Shown one piece after another: positions 54,511-62,130 of a stretch of DNA of 64,000 bases. This DNA is from Lentimicrobium sp. (lineage in GTDB: Bacteria; Bacteroidota; Bacteroidia; Bacteroidales; Lentimicrobiaceae). Location: assembly GCA_023957275.1 (NCBI GenBank), contig JAMLHF010000009.1, positions 18,090 to 82,089 of the forward strand, in the 5' to 3' direction. The first letter of the stretch is position 1, and every line of letters begins with the position of its first letter. The notes below the pieces were generated by a model that worked only from the letters and a program-made list of their open reading frames with translations, was not told the origin of the DNA and ran no database searches. The translations under genes were made by a program, and so were the position numbers.

Positions 54511-55449
54511 TTACTTTCCGATAATACCCTGACTTCCCCATAACATGGTTACCAGCGAATCCATGATCGCGGGCTGGGGATGAAAATAATCGATAAAATT
54601 AGAACGCTCTGATTTTATCTCCGAAAGGCGGTCGAGATCGTAGGTTGTACCCAGGGACTGCATATCTGCTTTAAACCGCAGTTTTTCATCAAATAGTCCG
54701 GTATTTCTCAGGTGCTCGTCCACCCCCTTATACACCGGAAGAATGATAAACTCCAGTTCGATTCCATGCGCTTCGCAATAGGCTTTTATCTTCTTAAACT
54801 CCCTGTTATAATTCTGTGGATATTCATATTTCTTAAAAAAGAGATCAAGCCGGAATTGCGCGAGATGCTGAAGTTCCTCCTGATTCAAAAACTCGTACGA
54901 CCGGTTGATAACCTTAGGGTTCCGGGTTAATACCCAGACGAGATTCATAAATGAGTCGATAAAGATTTCCTTGGTCGTAAAATATTCCCAGGGCCGGTCA
55001 AAATAGTCCTGCGCGAAGTGAAAAAGATCATATTCGCGATGGGTATTGTAATTCATAAAGGCCACCTGAAAATAAACCTTTTCGGGCTTCACATGCTCAA
55101 CGGCAAACCAGAAAGTCTCGAACATGGTATTGAAACTTGCCCCGGGGAAGCAGAAATTGTAGTAATCTTCACCCGTCAGTTCCCTGATCAGACCAACATT
55201 AATGTCCCTGCCCTGAGAATCCCCTATTATGAGGTTCTTAACAGGTTTACGCCTGAATTCAACGGTTTTCCAGAGTATATTTCCCCGAGGGCTGCTTTCA
55301 TCCGTGCGCTGTATCACCCTGAACTTGTCATCATTGCTGATAACGTGGGAAATATTCAGAAAGTTATAAGGGTCCACTACGATGATGATCAATACGTACA
55401 GGAGTAATGGAATGGAAAAGATCAGGCCTTTGAGCAGGTATTTATTCAT
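54511..55449 (-). CDS. Membrane-anchored SGNH protein (DltD/AlgX-like role)
   Basis: A 312-residue protein with one N-terminal membrane helix (about 8-26), the rest being periplasmic. LIIGDSQGRDIN puts a candidate nucleophile Ser at residue 78, and NFIDYFHP near the C terminus gives Asp 287 and His 290 as the other members of an SGNH catalytic set. Such proteins commonly work with an MBOAT partner to finish acyl transfer to a polymer (DltD, AlgX/AlgJ). The MBOAT gene lies 15 bases upstream on the same strand, supporting this pairing. Confidence 0.8.
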   Translation of the reverse strand: MNKYLLKGLIFSIPLLLYVLIIIVVDPYNFLNISHVISNDDKFRVIQRTDESSPRGNILWKTVEFRRKPVKNLIIGDSQGRDINVGLIRELTGEDYYNFCFPGASFNTMFETFWFAVEHVKPEKVYFQVAFMNYNTHREYDLFHFAQDYFDRPWEYFTTKEIFIDSFMNLVWVLTRNPKVINRSYEFLNQEELQHLAQFRLDLFFKKYEYPQNYNREFKKIKAYCEAHGIELEFIILPVYKGVDEHLRNTGLFDEKLRFKADMQSLGTTYDLDRLSEIKSERSNFIDYFHPQPAIMDSLVTMLWGSQGIIGK

Positions 55450-55464
55450 AAAAATCCTCCTGGT

Positions 55465-56904
55465 TCAGAATTGAAGGTAAACAAATGCGTCACCAGCGCC
55501 GCTGTAATAAAAAACAAATGCCATCATCAGATAATAGCCCGTCCATCGCAAGCCACGCGGGAGTCCGTAGAAATATCCCGGCACATCCACTTTCGCCTCC
55601 TGCAGCGCCTCCTTGATATAAATCACCCCGAATGCTATGATTGCGACAAAAAAGCTTGAAGAATCGTAGATCAGCTTATTGCCACTCAGGTTAAACCTGA
55701 AATCGGAGAAAATATGTGAAAGGAAATAGAAGGCATCATGGATATTCTGCGAATTGAAGAACACCAGTGTCAGGCTGAAAAACAAATAGGTCAGGGTCCG
55801 GCTGACGAATGTTACCAGCCCCTGTGGCAGCCTGGAAGCAATCTGCAGACGCTTCCGCTTGGTTGCAAACTCATAGCTGATGGCAATGCCCTGTAAAAGG
55901 CCCACCGCCACAAAGGTCCAGTTAGCCCCGTGCCAGATACCAATAACATAAAAGGTTATGAAGATACCGGCAATGGCAGCCTTATTGCCATATTTGCGGT
56001 ATTTAACAATGAATGGGGAAAAAATAAAGTCATTGCACCAGGATGAAAGCGAAATATGCCAGCGCCTCCAGAATTCCCCCACATTTCTGGCAAAAAACGG
56101 CCGGTTAAAGTTGTCAACCAGTTTTATCCCGAAAATCCGCGCCACACCAAGCGCCATATCAGTGTATCCGGAAAAATCAGCGTACAGATGGATCGCCTGA
56201 AGAAAAAAGATGATCAGCAATGGCAAACCATTGTAATTTTCAATATTGTTGTATAGCTGGTAAACCGGATCTGCCAGATTATTACCGATGACCACCTTTT
56301 TAAACATCCCCCACAGAAACAGCCTCAGCCCTACCGTTACGTTATCCGCCTGAAAAAGAACCGGCTTGCTGATCTGTGGAAAAAAATGATTGGATCGCTC
56401 CACAGGACCTGCAAGGAATTTCGGAAAAAAGATCAGGTAATTGGCAAAAGCCAGAAATGAAGTCTCGGCTTTTTCCGCCTTTCTGTTGATCCTGATAAGA
56501 TATCCCAATGCCTGGAAGGTATAATAAGAAATCCCAACAGGAATAATAAGATCAAGGAGTTTTACACTTCCCTGGGCGTTAAATAACGACAAAAACAGAT
56601 TGACATTCTCAAAAAAGAAATTGATATACTTGAAAAAGCCAAGAATGCCAATATTGGCAGCGATTGTAATCCAGAAAACCGTCACCCGGAACCTGGTTTC
56701 TGCTTTCTTCTGCAACCAAATGCCGAGAAAATAGTTTAATATAACGAAGATCAGGGTAAAAACGACTAATTTTGGTGAAAGAAAAGCAATGAAAAAGACA
56801 CTGGCCAAAAACAGCACCAGCTGCTGGAACTTGTGTCCTAACCTGTAATACAGCAGAAATGTAACTGCCAGAAAAACGAAAAAGTATAACGAGTCGAATT
56901 GCAC
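55465..56904 (-). CDS. MBOAT O-acyltransferase (AlgI/DltB-like)
   Basis: A 479-residue multi-spanning membrane acyltransferase. MBOAT landmarks are GFFKYINFF at 89-97, PVGISYYTFQALGYLIR at 122-138, FFPKFLAGPVERSNHFFPQ at 159-177, DFSGYTDMALGVARIFG at 243-259, FWRRWHISLSSW at 278-289, and the catalytic His 325 in GIWHGANWTF. AlgI and DltB move acyl groups across the membrane to an exported polymer. It starts at GTG (56904) and heads a two-gene unit with the SGNH protein. No full TAnnTTTG box was seen upstream. Confidence 0.93.
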   Translation of the reverse strand: MQFDSLYFFVFLAVTFLLYYRLGHKFQQLVLFLASVFFIAFLSPKLVVFTLIFVILNYFLGIWLQKKAETRFRVTVFWITIAANIGILGFFKYINFFFENVNLFLSLFNAQGSVKLLDLIIPVGISYYTFQALGYLIRINRKAEKAETSFLAFANYLIFFPKFLAGPVERSNHFFPQISKPVLFQADNVTVGLRLFLWGMFKKVVIGNNLADPVYQLYNNIENYNGLPLLIIFFLQAIHLYADFSGYTDMALGVARIFGIKLVDNFNRPFFARNVGEFWRRWHISLSSWCNDFIFSPFIVKYRKYGNKAAIAGIFITFYVIGIWHGANWTFVAVGLLQGIAISYEFATKRKRLQIASRLPQGLVTFVSRTLTYLFFSLTLVFFNSQNIHDAFYFLSHIFSDFRFNLSGNKLIYDSSSFFVAIIAFGVIYIKEALQEAKVDVPGYFYGLPRGLRWTGYYLMMAFVFYYSGAGDAFVYLQF

Positions 56905-56960
56905 CTGTTCCGGATCTGTTTGAATGAATTAAAACCTAATAAACTATTAAATCAAACGCT

Positions 56961-57818
56961 ATGTTCAAGACAAATTTAAACTTTTTGCTTTTTACGGCAG
57001 CGCTTGTTTTTGTTTTTTTATTAACCGGATGTAAAAACGAAACAAAAATGGTTCCCGGCGCAAACTCGTACAAAATAATGTTTCTCCATCACAGCACGGG
57101 CCATGTGATCTGGAAAGGTGAAACAGGCGGAATAAAGGGGTTATTCGGAAAAAAAGAAGCCGTTCCAGCCTGGTTTGAAAATTATAACAAGGAGAACGGG
57201 ACCGATTATTTCATTACAGAACAGAATTTTCCTAAAGCCCAACCCTATGGATGGAACAATTATCCTTTTGACTATTACAATATCTGGGTGAAAAACGCGG
57301 GCGACAATACCTTTATGGAGGAGCCGACCCTCGAACTACTCACAAAGGATTATAACCTCATTGTGTTCAAGCACTGCTTCCCGGTAAGCAATATTGACAT
57401 TGATCTTGACTCTGCAGACATTGACTCTCCGGAGAAACGGCTTCAGAACTACAAAGCCCAGTACGAAGCAATCAGGGAAAAACTGCTTCAGTTCCCTGAA
57501 AATAAGTTCATACTCTGGACAGCTGCTGCCCATGTGCAGTCAAATGTTACGGAAGAAGAGGCCCTGCGTACCCGCGAATTTGTTGACTGGGTAATACAGG
57601 AATGGGATAAACCAGGTGACAACATCTTTCTTTGGGATTTCTATGCGCTGGAAACCGAAGGCGGGTTATACCTGAAGGAAGAATATTCTGCAAAGAAGGG
57701 AGATTCGCACCCATCAGCGAAGTTTGGCGAAAGGGTAGCCCCCCTCTTCGCTTCCAGAATTGTGGATGTTATTGAAAATAATGGCGAAAAAACAAATCTC
57801 AAAGGAGAAACAAAATAA
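56961..57818 (+). CDS. SGNH-like lipoprotein
   Basis: A 285-residue lipoprotein with lipobox LLTGC (Cys 24). The mature part begins with MFLHHSTGHVIW (about 40-51), where Ser 45 could be a nucleophile. It ends with GDSHPS at 247-252, a DxH pair as in SGNH hydrolases. WTAAAHVQ in the middle fits the fold. The overall similarity to known families is weak, so this is a fold-level reading. It is divergent from the MBOAT gene and leads into the carrier protein gene, so it probably belongs to the same pathway. Confidence 0.65.
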   Translation: MFKTNLNFLLFTAALVFVFLLTGCKNETKMVPGANSYKIMFLHHSTGHVIWKGETGGIKGLFGKKEAVPAWFENYNKENGTDYFITEQNFPKAQPYGWNNYPFDYYNIWVKNAGDNTFMEEPTLELLTKDYNLIVFKHCFPVSNIDIDLDSADIDSPEKRLQNYKAQYEAIREKLLQFPENKFILWTAAAHVQSNVTEEEALRTREFVDWVIQEWDKPGDNIFLWDFYALETEGGLYLKEEYSAKKGDSHPSAKFGERVAPLFASRIVDVIENNGEKTNLKGETK

Positions 57819-57874
57819 CTTTTGTTTCTGTTAATTATCCTTCTGCTATTTTAAATTATAACCCTACACGAAAA

Positions 57875-58126
57875 ATGTTGCAATTAAGTGAAGTTAAAGA
57901 CCAGCTGAAAAAATTCATCGTTGAAACAGCCTTTGTCCCTGCCGAAAAGGTTCAGGACGACACCCTTATTTTTGTTGAAGGAATCTTCGATTCGATGGGT
58001 TTTCTGGCTCTGATAAATTTTATTGAAGAAAATTTCAAGATTAAAGCTGCTGATTCCGAATTGCTTGAAGGCAATTTTGAGTCAGTGAACGCCATTGCCG
58101 GTTTCATCAGCAGCAAGTTAAACTAA
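57875..58126 (+). CDS. Acyl carrier protein
   Basis: An 83-residue carrier protein. The phosphopantetheine attachment Ser is residue 40 in VEGIFDSMGFLAL, a DSM variant of the usual DSL. Acidic helix 2 (FLALINFIEENF) follows. The sequence differs from housekeeping AcpP in this spot and context, so it is probably a dedicated carrier for the ligase at 53042. It lies 10 bases before the amidotransferase gene. Confidence 0.9.
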   Translation: MLQLSEVKDQLKKFIVETAFVPAEKVQDDTLIFVEGIFDSMGFLALINFIEENFKIKAADSELLEGNFESVNAIAGFISSKLN

Positions 58127-58136
58127 TACCCGGACC

Positions 58137-60116
58137 ATGTGTGGCATTGCAGGGATTCTGAACTTTGGAGGAGTTGAAACTGCCCCCACCGAGCAACAGC
58201 TTACATCCATGCTGGCAGCTATCCGTTACAGGGGACCCGACGAGAGCGGGATCTACCTGAATCATAAGCTGGGGTTGGGCAATGTACGTCTCAGCATCCT
58301 CGACCTTTCGTCCGGACTGCAGCCGATATCGGTACGGGATAAGCGCTATTGGATCGTATACAATGGCGAATTGTTCAATTACATAGAAATCCGCAGGGAG
58401 CTTGAGAAACTCGGCATCAGCTTCGTAACCAACACCGATACGGAAGTTGTTATACAGGCCTATGCGCAGTGGGGGCCTCAATGCCTTCAGCAATTCATCG
58501 GGCAGTTTGCCATTGCCATCTGGGACAGCCACAAGGAAGAGCTTTTCCTGGCCCGCGACCGGGTGGGGATAAGGCCGCTCTTTTATACCCGTTCAGGCGA
58601 TCGCTTCATCTTTTGTTCCGAAATCAAAGGCATATTTCAGGTACCTGGCGTCAGAAGGGCAATCAGTCACAAAGGGCTTTCGCAGATTTTCACCTTCTGG
58701 ACCACCATTACCCCCGATACACCATTTGAAGATATCTTTGAAGTACCCCCCGGGCACTACCTTACAATTGGCAAAGAAGAGACTGCAATTACCCGTTACT
58801 GGAACCTTACTTTTCCGGAGAATGGAAATTATGGCAACCTCAGCCTGAACGAAGCTGCAGAAGAATTGCGCGGGCTTTTTAAAGATGCCGTAAAAATCAG
58901 GCTCAGGGCCGATGTTGAAGTGGCAGCCTACCTGAGCGGCGGTATCGACAGCAGTGTAACCACCGCCTTTATCCACGAACTGGAGCCGGGTGTGCTCAAT
59001 ACCTTCTCTATCGGATTCAGCGATAAAGCTTTCGATGAAACCGCCTACCAGCTGGAAGCAGCGAAATACTTCAACACGCACCACACTGCATTTTCCTGTA
59101 CTTCCGCAGAGATCGGCCAACATTTTTACGACACGATCCGGCACACCGAGTTCCCGGTCCTCCGCACGGCACCGACCCCCATGTACCTGCTTTCGAAAAA
59201 AGTACGTGAACATAACATCAAAGTAGTGATCACCGGTGAAGGCGCCGATGAAATGCTGGCCGGATACAACATCTTCAAAGAGGCCAAAATCAGGCGTTTC
59301 TGGGCAACCAATCCACAATCGGACATCCGTCCGCTATTGCTGAAGAAACTTTACCCCTACCTTCCCATGATGAAGGACGCAAAATCCTCCGTACTTAAGA
59401 TGTTTTTTGGTTACAAGTTATCCGATACCGATAGTCCTTATTACTCACACCTCCTGCGCTGGCACAATACCTCGCGGCTGCAGAATTATTTCAACGACCC
59501 TGTCATTGCCGGTCTTAACGGATATGACCCTTTGGATGAGGTAAGTAAAAACCTGGCAGAGAACTTCAGCCAATGGGGAGACCTGGCCAGGTCACAATAC
59601 CTGGAATCCACCATCTTTATGTCCGGATATCTGCTTTCATCCCAGGGTGACCGTATGGCTATGGCCAATTCGGTGGAAGGCCGTTATCCCTTCCTGGATC
59701 ACAGGGTGATCGAATTTACCGCCGGGCTGCCTGAAAGCTACAAGCTGAACAGCCTGAACGAGAAGTTTATCCTGAAAAAGATGATGCAGGGTAAAATTCC
59801 GGATTCGATCCTTCACAGGCACAAACAAGCTTACAGGGCACCGGTTTCGTCAAGTCTCACAGGTTCAGCAGCGCCCGAATATGTAAAAGAAATGCTTGAT
59901 GAGAGGCTGATCAATGCTACCGGTATTTTCGATCCGCAAAAAGTCAATAAGCTTGTTGATAAACTCGGACAGCCCGGCAGTCAGGCAACGGAAGTCGAGA
60001 ACATGGCCATTGCCGGGATCCTCTCCACCCAGCTCCTGGATCATTTTTTTATCCGGGATACCGTACTCGTATCGCCAGGAGAAAAGCCCGCGAATCTGAG
60101 GATATTCAGAGACTGA
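58137..60116 (+). CDS. AsnB-type glutamine amidotransferase/asparagine synthetase
   Basis: A 659-residue class II amidotransferase. After the initiator Met, Cys 2 (MCGIAGILNF) is the glutaminase nucleophile, and NGELFNY at 76-82 belongs to the same domain. The synthetase half has the ATP pyrophosphatase loop SGGIDSS at 267-273 and GEGADEMLAGY near residue 365. Relatives make asparagine, but many paralogues in polysaccharide or natural-product clusters amidate other acids. Its 10-base spacing behind the carrier protein gene suggests such a special role here. Confidence 0.85.
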   Translation: MCGIAGILNFGGVETAPTEQQLTSMLAAIRYRGPDESGIYLNHKLGLGNVRLSILDLSSGLQPISVRDKRYWIVYNGELFNYIEIRRELEKLGISFVTNTDTEVVIQAYAQWGPQCLQQFIGQFAIAIWDSHKEELFLARDRVGIRPLFYTRSGDRFIFCSEIKGIFQVPGVRRAISHKGLSQIFTFWTTITPDTPFEDIFEVPPGHYLTIGKEETAITRYWNLTFPENGNYGNLSLNEAAEELRGLFKDAVKIRLRADVEVAAYLSGGIDSSVTTAFIHELEPGVLNTFSIGFSDKAFDETAYQLEAAKYFNTHHTAFSCTSAEIGQHFYDTIRHTEFPVLRTAPTPMYLLSKKVREHNIKVVITGEGADEMLAGYNIFKEAKIRRFWATNPQSDIRPLLLKKLYPYLPMMKDAKSSVLKMFFGYKLSDTDSPYYSHLLRWHNTSRLQNYFNDPVIAGLNGYDPLDEVSKNLAENFSQWGDLARSQYLESTIFMSGYLLSSQGDRMAMANSVEGRYPFLDHRVIEFTAGLPESYKLNSLNEKFILKKMMQGKIPDSILHRHKQAYRAPVSSSLTGSAAPEYVKEMLDERLINATGIFDPQKVNKLVDKLGQPGSQATEVENMAIAGILSTQLLDHFFIRDTVLVSPGEKPANLRIFRD

Positions 60117-60176
60117 TCCGATTAACTGCCTGCATATTAGTACAATGTGCAGCAACCGGCTTTAACGGGTATTTTG

Positions 60177-60184
60177 TAACTTTG
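60177..60184 (+). promoter_or_regulatory. Bacteroidota -7 box before fabD
   Basis: TAACTTTG, a full TAnnTTTG match, 30 bases before the fabD ATG. It suggests that fabD is expressed separately from the cluster upstream. Confidence 0.6.
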
Positions 60185-60213
60185 CTGGCTGAAACTTTGA
60201 AAACTCATACCTT

Positions 60214-61089
60214 ATGAAAGCATACGTATTTCCCGGACAGGGCGCCCAGTTTGTGGGCATGGGCAAAGATCTGTACGACAGCAATGCCATGGCGAAAGAG
60301 ATGTTCGAAAAAGCCAATGAAATTCTTGGCTTCCGCATCACCGACCTGATGTTTGCCGGCACCGACGAAGACCTGCGCCAGACCAGGGTAACACAGCCCG
60401 CCATTTTCCTGCATTCGGTGATCCTGGCCAAAACCCTGGGCGAATCGTTTCGGCCCGATATGACCGCCGGACATTCTTTGGGTGAATTCTCAGCATTGGT
60501 GGCTGCCGGCGCATTGTCGTTCGAAGACGGCCTCAGGCTGGTTTATGCCCGTGCCATGGCCATGCAGAAAGCCTGCGAAGCAGAGCCTTCCACCATGGCC
60601 GCCATTCTTGGGCTGGCCGACGATAAAGTTGAAGAAGTCTTATCGGGCATTCACGAGGTGGTTGTTCCGGCCAACTACAACAGTCCCGGACAGCTGGTGA
60701 TCAGCGGCTCGGTGAAAGGCATTGAAGTTGCCTGCGAACAACTTAAAGCGGCCGGCGCCAAACGCGCACTTCCACTCAAAGTAGGAGGCGCTTTCCATTC
60801 CCCCCTGATGGAACCTGCCCGCGTTGAACTGGCAGCAGCCATAAATGCAACCAGCTTTAACACCCCGGTTTGCCCTGTTTATCAAAATGTCAGCGGCAAA
60901 CCGAATACCGACCCGGCTCAGATCCGCGAAAACCTCATCGCGCAGCTTACGGCTCCGGTAAGGTGGACCCAGAGCGTTCAAAACATGGTTGCCGGCGGCG
61001 CTACCCATTTTGTGGAAGTAGGCCCGGGTACCGTTCTTCAGGGACTGGTAAAAAAAATAGCTCCCGATGTGGAAGCAGTAAGTGCATAA
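60214..61089 (+). CDS. fabD: Malonyl-CoA:ACP transacylase
   Basis: Transfers malonyl groups from CoA to acyl carrier protein for fatty-acid synthesis. The 291-residue protein has PGQGAQFVGMGKDLY at the start, the nucleophile Ser 88 in GHSLG (86-90), the carboxylate-binding Arg in the RAMAMQKA segment and the catalytic His in GGAFHSPLM. Length is normal. It stands behind its own promoter and ahead of a shared terminator, so it is probably the housekeeping enzyme rather than part of the cluster before it. Confidence 0.96.
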   Translation: MKAYVFPGQGAQFVGMGKDLYDSNAMAKEMFEKANEILGFRITDLMFAGTDEDLRQTRVTQPAIFLHSVILAKTLGESFRPDMTAGHSLGEFSALVAAGALSFEDGLRLVYARAMAMQKACEAEPSTMAAILGLADDKVEEVLSGIHEVVVPANYNSPGQLVISGSVKGIEVACEQLKAAGAKRALPLKVGGAFHSPLMEPARVELAAAINATSFNTPVCPVYQNVSGKPNTDPAQIRENLIAQLTAPVRWTQSVQNMVAGGATHFVEVGPGTVLQGLVKKIAPDVEAVSA

Positions 61090-61104
61090 ACTTTAATAAG
61101 TGAT

Positions 61105-61130
61105 AAAAAAGCCGGTTGCCCGGCTTTTTT
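61105..61130. terminator. Bidirectional terminator after fabD
   Basis: GCCGG at 61111-61115 and CCGGC at 61120-61124 form a stem extended by an A run (61105-61110) and a T run (61125-61130 and beyond). It separates fabD from the converging molbindin gene and works in both directions. Confidence 0.88.
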
Positions 61131-61340
61131 TTATTCTTTTCCGATCATTACTTCGGTCGACTTAATGATGGCATAAACCACATCGCCCGGTTTCAGGTTC
61201 AGCTCCTGCACACTTTCCATGGTGATGACCGAACTCAGGCGATTTCCCCCGCCGATGTCAAGAATTACACGCGCGGTAACAACACCGGGCTTGATTTCCG
61301 TAATGACGCCCTTGATTTGATTTCTTGCACTGATTTTCAT
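61131..61340 (-). CDS. Single-domain TOBE/Mop molbindin
   Basis: A 69-residue protein made of one Mop domain: MKISARNQIKGVITEIKPGVVTARVILDIGGGNRLSSVITMESVQELNLKPGDVVYAIIKSTEVMIG. Such molbindins bind molybdate or tungstate as oligomers and act as storage or sensing proteins. The frame begins 15 codons earlier at 61385, but MKISARNQ at 61340 is the family start. No molybdate transporter or cofactor gene is in the window. Confidence 0.88.
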   Translation of the reverse strand: MKISARNQIKGVITEIKPGVVTARVILDIGGGNRLSSVITMESVQELNLKPGDVVYAIIKSTEVMIGKE

Positions 61341-61503
61341 GATGCTTCGCATTTTGGCCTGAAGAATTAACATTTCCCGGTCCATAAAGTTCGCACAAGC
61401 ACGCTCAACTGTTGAAAGAATCAGTTCTTCATCGCGGAGATATCAGAAAAAACCTGACAGGTAACCGGTAAATTGCACCGGAATGTGTGTCGAAGCAACC
61501 GGC

Positions 61504-62121
61504 TTATACCAGCATCCTTTCCATGGCGATCTTTACCAACATCGCTGTATTCCGGGCGCCCAGTTTACAAAGCAGATTTTTACGGTAGCTGTTAATGGTT
61601 TCAACACCCAGAAACATCCGTTCAGCTATTTCGGGGTTGGTAAATCCATCAACAATGTATTTCAGCAGTTCGGTTTCACGGTTGGTGAGCCAGACCTGCG
61701 GTTCACCGCGACGGTGGAGCATTACATCAATCTCTTCGCAAAGAAACTGCTGGTTCTTTTGCACCGTTTCAATGCTCAGCATGATCTCGTCGGGCATGGC
61801 GTTTTTGATCACGTATCCGGATGCGCCGTTGGCGAGCATGCGTTTGACTACAGAATAGTCACTGTAACTGGTAAGGGCCACGATCTTCACATCGGGGAAA
61901 ATGGATTTAAGCTGCCTGCATAAATCAAGTCCGCTAGCATCGGGCAGGTTGATATCAAGCAGGACCACATCTGGATCACAGCGTGAAAGGACAGCGATTG
62001 CTTCATTTCCGGAATATGCAACCCCGCATACCAGGGCAAACTGCGACTCATCAATCAGCTTGCGCAGTCCTTCCACCACCATTTTGTGATCGTCGACAAT
62101 AACAACTTTAATACGATCCAT
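61504..62121 (-). CDS. NarL/LuxR-family response regulator
   Basis: A 205-residue two-component regulator. The receiver domain (about 4-120) has the acidic pocket VVIVDDHK at 6-13 and the phospho-acceptor Asp 56 in VVLLDINLP. The LuxR-type helix-turn-helix (about 138-200) reads LTNRETELLKYIVDGFTNPEIAERMFLGVETINSYRKNLLCKL. It starts 9 bases after the histidine kinase stop, so the two form a cognate pair. Targets are not visible. Confidence 0.94.
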   Translation of the reverse strand: MDRIKVVIVDDHKMVVEGLRKLIDESQFALVCGVAYSGNEAIAVLSRCDPDVVLLDINLPDASGLDLCRQLKSIFPDVKIVALTSYSDYSVVKRMLANGASGYVIKNAMPDEIMLSIETVQKNQQFLCEEIDVMLHRRGEPQVWLTNRETELLKYIVDGFTNPEIAERMFLGVETINSYRKNLLCKLGARNTAMLVKIAMERMLV

Positions 62122-62130
62122 ATCAACAAC

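Noticed and set aside
58593-59318. 241-codon open frame on the minus strand
   Set aside because: Antisense to the AsnB-type gene, which has intact catalytic motifs.
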